DNA from: Candidatus Moranbacteria bacterium RIFCSPHIGHO2_02_FULL_40_12b
GTDB taxonomy: Bacteria; Patescibacteriota; Minisyncoccia; Moranbacterales; 2-12-FULL-40-10
Direction of reading: 5' to 3'
Assembly (NCBI GenBank): GCA_001784725.1
Contig: MFRX01000032.1
Span: 1 to 5,204, forward strand
Length of the DNA stretch: 5,204 nucleotides
The position numbers and the translations under genes are program-made. Numbering within the stretch: the stretch's first letter is position 1; every line of letters starts with the position of its first letter. Under the pieces are notes generated by a model. The model was not told the origin of the DNA. It ran no database searches and was given only the letters and a program-made list of their open reading frames with translations. Below are positions 3,757 to 5,204 of this stretch, piece after piece.

Positions 3757-5204
3757 AATGATTAAGGATTTTTTCGCCGAAAAAAAGGAGAGAGTAGAAA
3801 TAAAATCGATCAGAAAAACGGCTGAAAAAGCGAAAGAGGAATATGCTCCAGAAAAAAAGAAGCGGGGTTTTTTGGCGAAATTCGCCGACGTGCTGGTAAA
3901 ATTCAGCGTTTTTATGGTTTTTCTCGGCCTTCCGCTCTTTTTCACCGGCCGCGCTTTCCAGGGAATTGACTTTGAAAAGCAGATTTATTTTTACTTCTGG
4001 GTTCTTCTGGGGCTGGTCGCCTGGGCTTCGCGCGGGGTACTGGAGGAATCAATGAAAATCCGCCGCACCCCGCTGGATATCCCGATACTCATTTTCTGGC
4101 TGGTATATCTGGCTTCCACGATATTTTCCATTGACCGCTGGCATTCGCTCTGGGGATTTTTCGGCGATCCGTCGCGCGGGTTTTTTTCCGTGACGGCGAT
4201 AATCATTTTTTACTATCTGTATTTGAGCAATTTCAGCGGAGCCCTTTTCCGCTGGTCGGTCGGCGCGCTGTTTTCATCGGGACTTTTGGTTTCCGTCTAC
4301 TCCGCGCTCATGCTTATGAATATCAACTTTCTGCCGGAGCAGATAAAAAAATTCGCGCCTTTGGGACTCCTGGGTTCCCTGGAAAATCTTGGCGCTTTTT
4401 TCGCGATTATGATTCCGATAACCATCGCGATTATTTTCAAAGTCCTTTTAAGCGCCAAGGCAAATCCATTTTTGAAATTTATCGCTGTTGTCACGGGAAT
4501 CGCGGGTTTGGTTTTGAATTTATCCCTGGTCGCGGCCCTCCATAATTATATGTCATGGTGGGGGCTGTTCTTCGGGATGATCGTATTTCTGGTTTTTATG
4601 CTTTCCAAAATGGTTGAGACCCCGGCCAACTGGACATGGATTCCCATGCTTACCTTCGTGCTGATAATGGTCATTATACTTTCAATAAGATTTGATATCG
4701 CCAAAATTGAACTGCCTACGAAAGTGCCGGCCTTCTACAAAATCTCCTGGGATATCGCGAAGAATTCGGTAAAAGACAAATTTATTCTCGGCTCCGGACC
4801 GGCGACTTACGGCTATGATTTTTCCCGCTTCCGTCCGGACAATTACAATGAAACCGCTTTTTCAGGAATCCGCCTTTACCAAGCGGCGGGATTTTTCTTT
4901 GAGGCGCTTCCGGCTATCGGAATATTGGGGACGCTCGCGCTTATTGTTGTTTTGCTTTCCTATATCGGCTCTGCCGGCCACTATCTTCTGAAAGACAGGG
5001 AAAAAAACAAATTATATTCTCTGGGACTCATGTCTTCCGTGGTCGTATTTGCCGTAAATTTTTCCCTTATCCGGATGGAAGGAGGGCTTATATTAATCGG
5101 GTCCGCGCTGGCAATCCTGGCGATGGCGGCGGTTCTTTATGAGAGCGCGGCCGAAGAAAATTATCTCAAACTCACTCTCAAAGCATCGGCGAAATACGCC
5201 CTCA
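3746..5204 (+). CDS. O-antigen ligase / polymerase-like multi-pass membrane protein (3' end outside window)
   Basis: An uninterrupted frame of 486 codons runs past the window edge. A charged cytoplasmic tail (about 1-45) is followed by hydrophobic segments near 50-68, 80-95, 112-128, 146-161, 170-192, 206-232, 243-263, 272-287, 297-314, then later ones around 380-400 and 425-470. Hallmarks are KIRRTPLDIPILIFWLVYL (104-122), STIFSIDRWHSLWGFFGD (124-141), GSLENLGAFFA (210-220, like the G-T-x-G-N motif) and the extracytoplasmic SWDIAKNSVKDKF followed by LGSGPATYGYDFSRFRP (334-364). This matches the Wzy_C/O-antigen ligase family, which joins or polymerises lipid-linked glycans outside the membrane; CPR members often carry TPR repeats after it, which would be off-window. 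GC is visibly higher than in the upstream genes. ATG 3746 overlaps hepT by 11 bases; ATG 3758, two bases after the hepT stop, is the alternative start and neither has a strong Shine-Dalgarno. Confidence 0.82.
   Translation, partial: MRNEMIKDFFAEKKERVEIKSIRKTAEKAKEEYAPEKKKRGFLAKFADVLVKFSVFMVFLGLPLFFTGRAFQGIDFEKQIYFYFWVLLGLVAWASRGVLEESMKIRRTPLDIPILIFWLVYLASTIFSIDRWHSLWGFFGDPSRGFFSVTAIIIFYYLYLSNFSGALFRWSVGALFSSGLLVSVYSALMLMNINFLPEQIKKFAPLGLLGSLENLGAFFAIMIPITIAIIFKVLLSAKANPFLKFIAVVTGIAGLVLNLSLVAALHNYMSWWGLFFGMIVFLVFMLSKMVETPANWTWIPMLTFVLIMVIILSIRFDIAKIELPTKVPAFYKISWDIAKNSVKDKFILGSGPATYGYDFSRFRPDNYNETAFSGIRLYQAAGFFFEALPAIGILGTLALIVVLLSYIGSAGHYLLKDREKNKLYSLGLMSSVVVFAVNFSLIRMEGGLILIGSALAILAMAAVLYESAAEENYLKLTLKASAKYAL

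Noticed and set aside
3556..3945. 129-codon frame on the - strand
   Set aside because: It lies antisense across the end of hepT and the start of the membrane protein, both with clear family motifs on the + strand. Its translation is low-complexity Phe/Ser/Lys without a recognisable motif.

Overview
The window looks like a piece of a Patescibacteria (CPR, probably Parcubacteria-type) chromosome. This rests on gene content and style, not on a marker gene. It carries exported LamG-type proteins ending in a DEVRVYNRALS...ELYNLG tail, a Bro-N (phage antirepressor-like) start, a four-helix-bundle (S23/IVP-like) start, a DUF4143 ATPase, promoters placed so that transcripts would begin at the ATG, and an O-antigen-ligase-type membrane protein with the arrangement I associate with CPR genomes. 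All recognised genes are on the + strand.

Layout. (1) 1-482 is the 3' end of a secreted LamG/concanavalin-like protein. (2) 483-713 is AT-rich and non-coding. It holds a 24-codon Bro-N remnant with its own leaderless promoter, a 13-bp perfect dyad, and a TTGACT-17-TATATT promoter whose -35 box lies in the dyad centre; a diverged inverted repeat flanks the spacer. (3) 714-1931 is an AAA-type ATPase with a DUF4143/nuclease-like C-terminus. (4) 1940-2776 is a second LamG protein. Its GC-rich 5' third changes abruptly to an AT-rich core, and it ends in the same 22-residue tail as the first. (5) 2815-2913 is the broken start of a four-helix-bundle gene, whose recognisable part stops where a TTGTCT-17-TATAAT promoter begins. 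(6) 2910-3756 is an overlapping nucleotidyltransferase/HEPN pair of the MntA-HepT (type VII toxin-antitoxin) kind with all key residues. (7) From 3746 to the window end, open at the 3' side, runs a multi-pass O-antigen ligase/polymerase-like protein, richer in GC and probably part of the chromosomal backbone.

How it works together. The centre (about 480-3756) reads as an accessory island: two LamG surface proteins, an ATPase of unknown role, two gene stumps left by turnover, and a toxin-antitoxin pair. The stable functional unit is mntA-hepT: HepT is predicted to be an RNase, and MntA is predicted to silence it by AMP transfer to the tyrosine of its R-x4-H-x-Y motif. The LamG pair combines conserved ends with dissimilar cores, which suggests a diversifying surface-protein family. 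I did not find a clearly new defence system. The most unusual points are the LamG mosaicism, the dyad at the ATPase promoter, and the toxin-antitoxin promoter abutting a truncated gene. No tRNA, rRNA, CRISPR array, transposase or convincing intrinsic terminator was seen.
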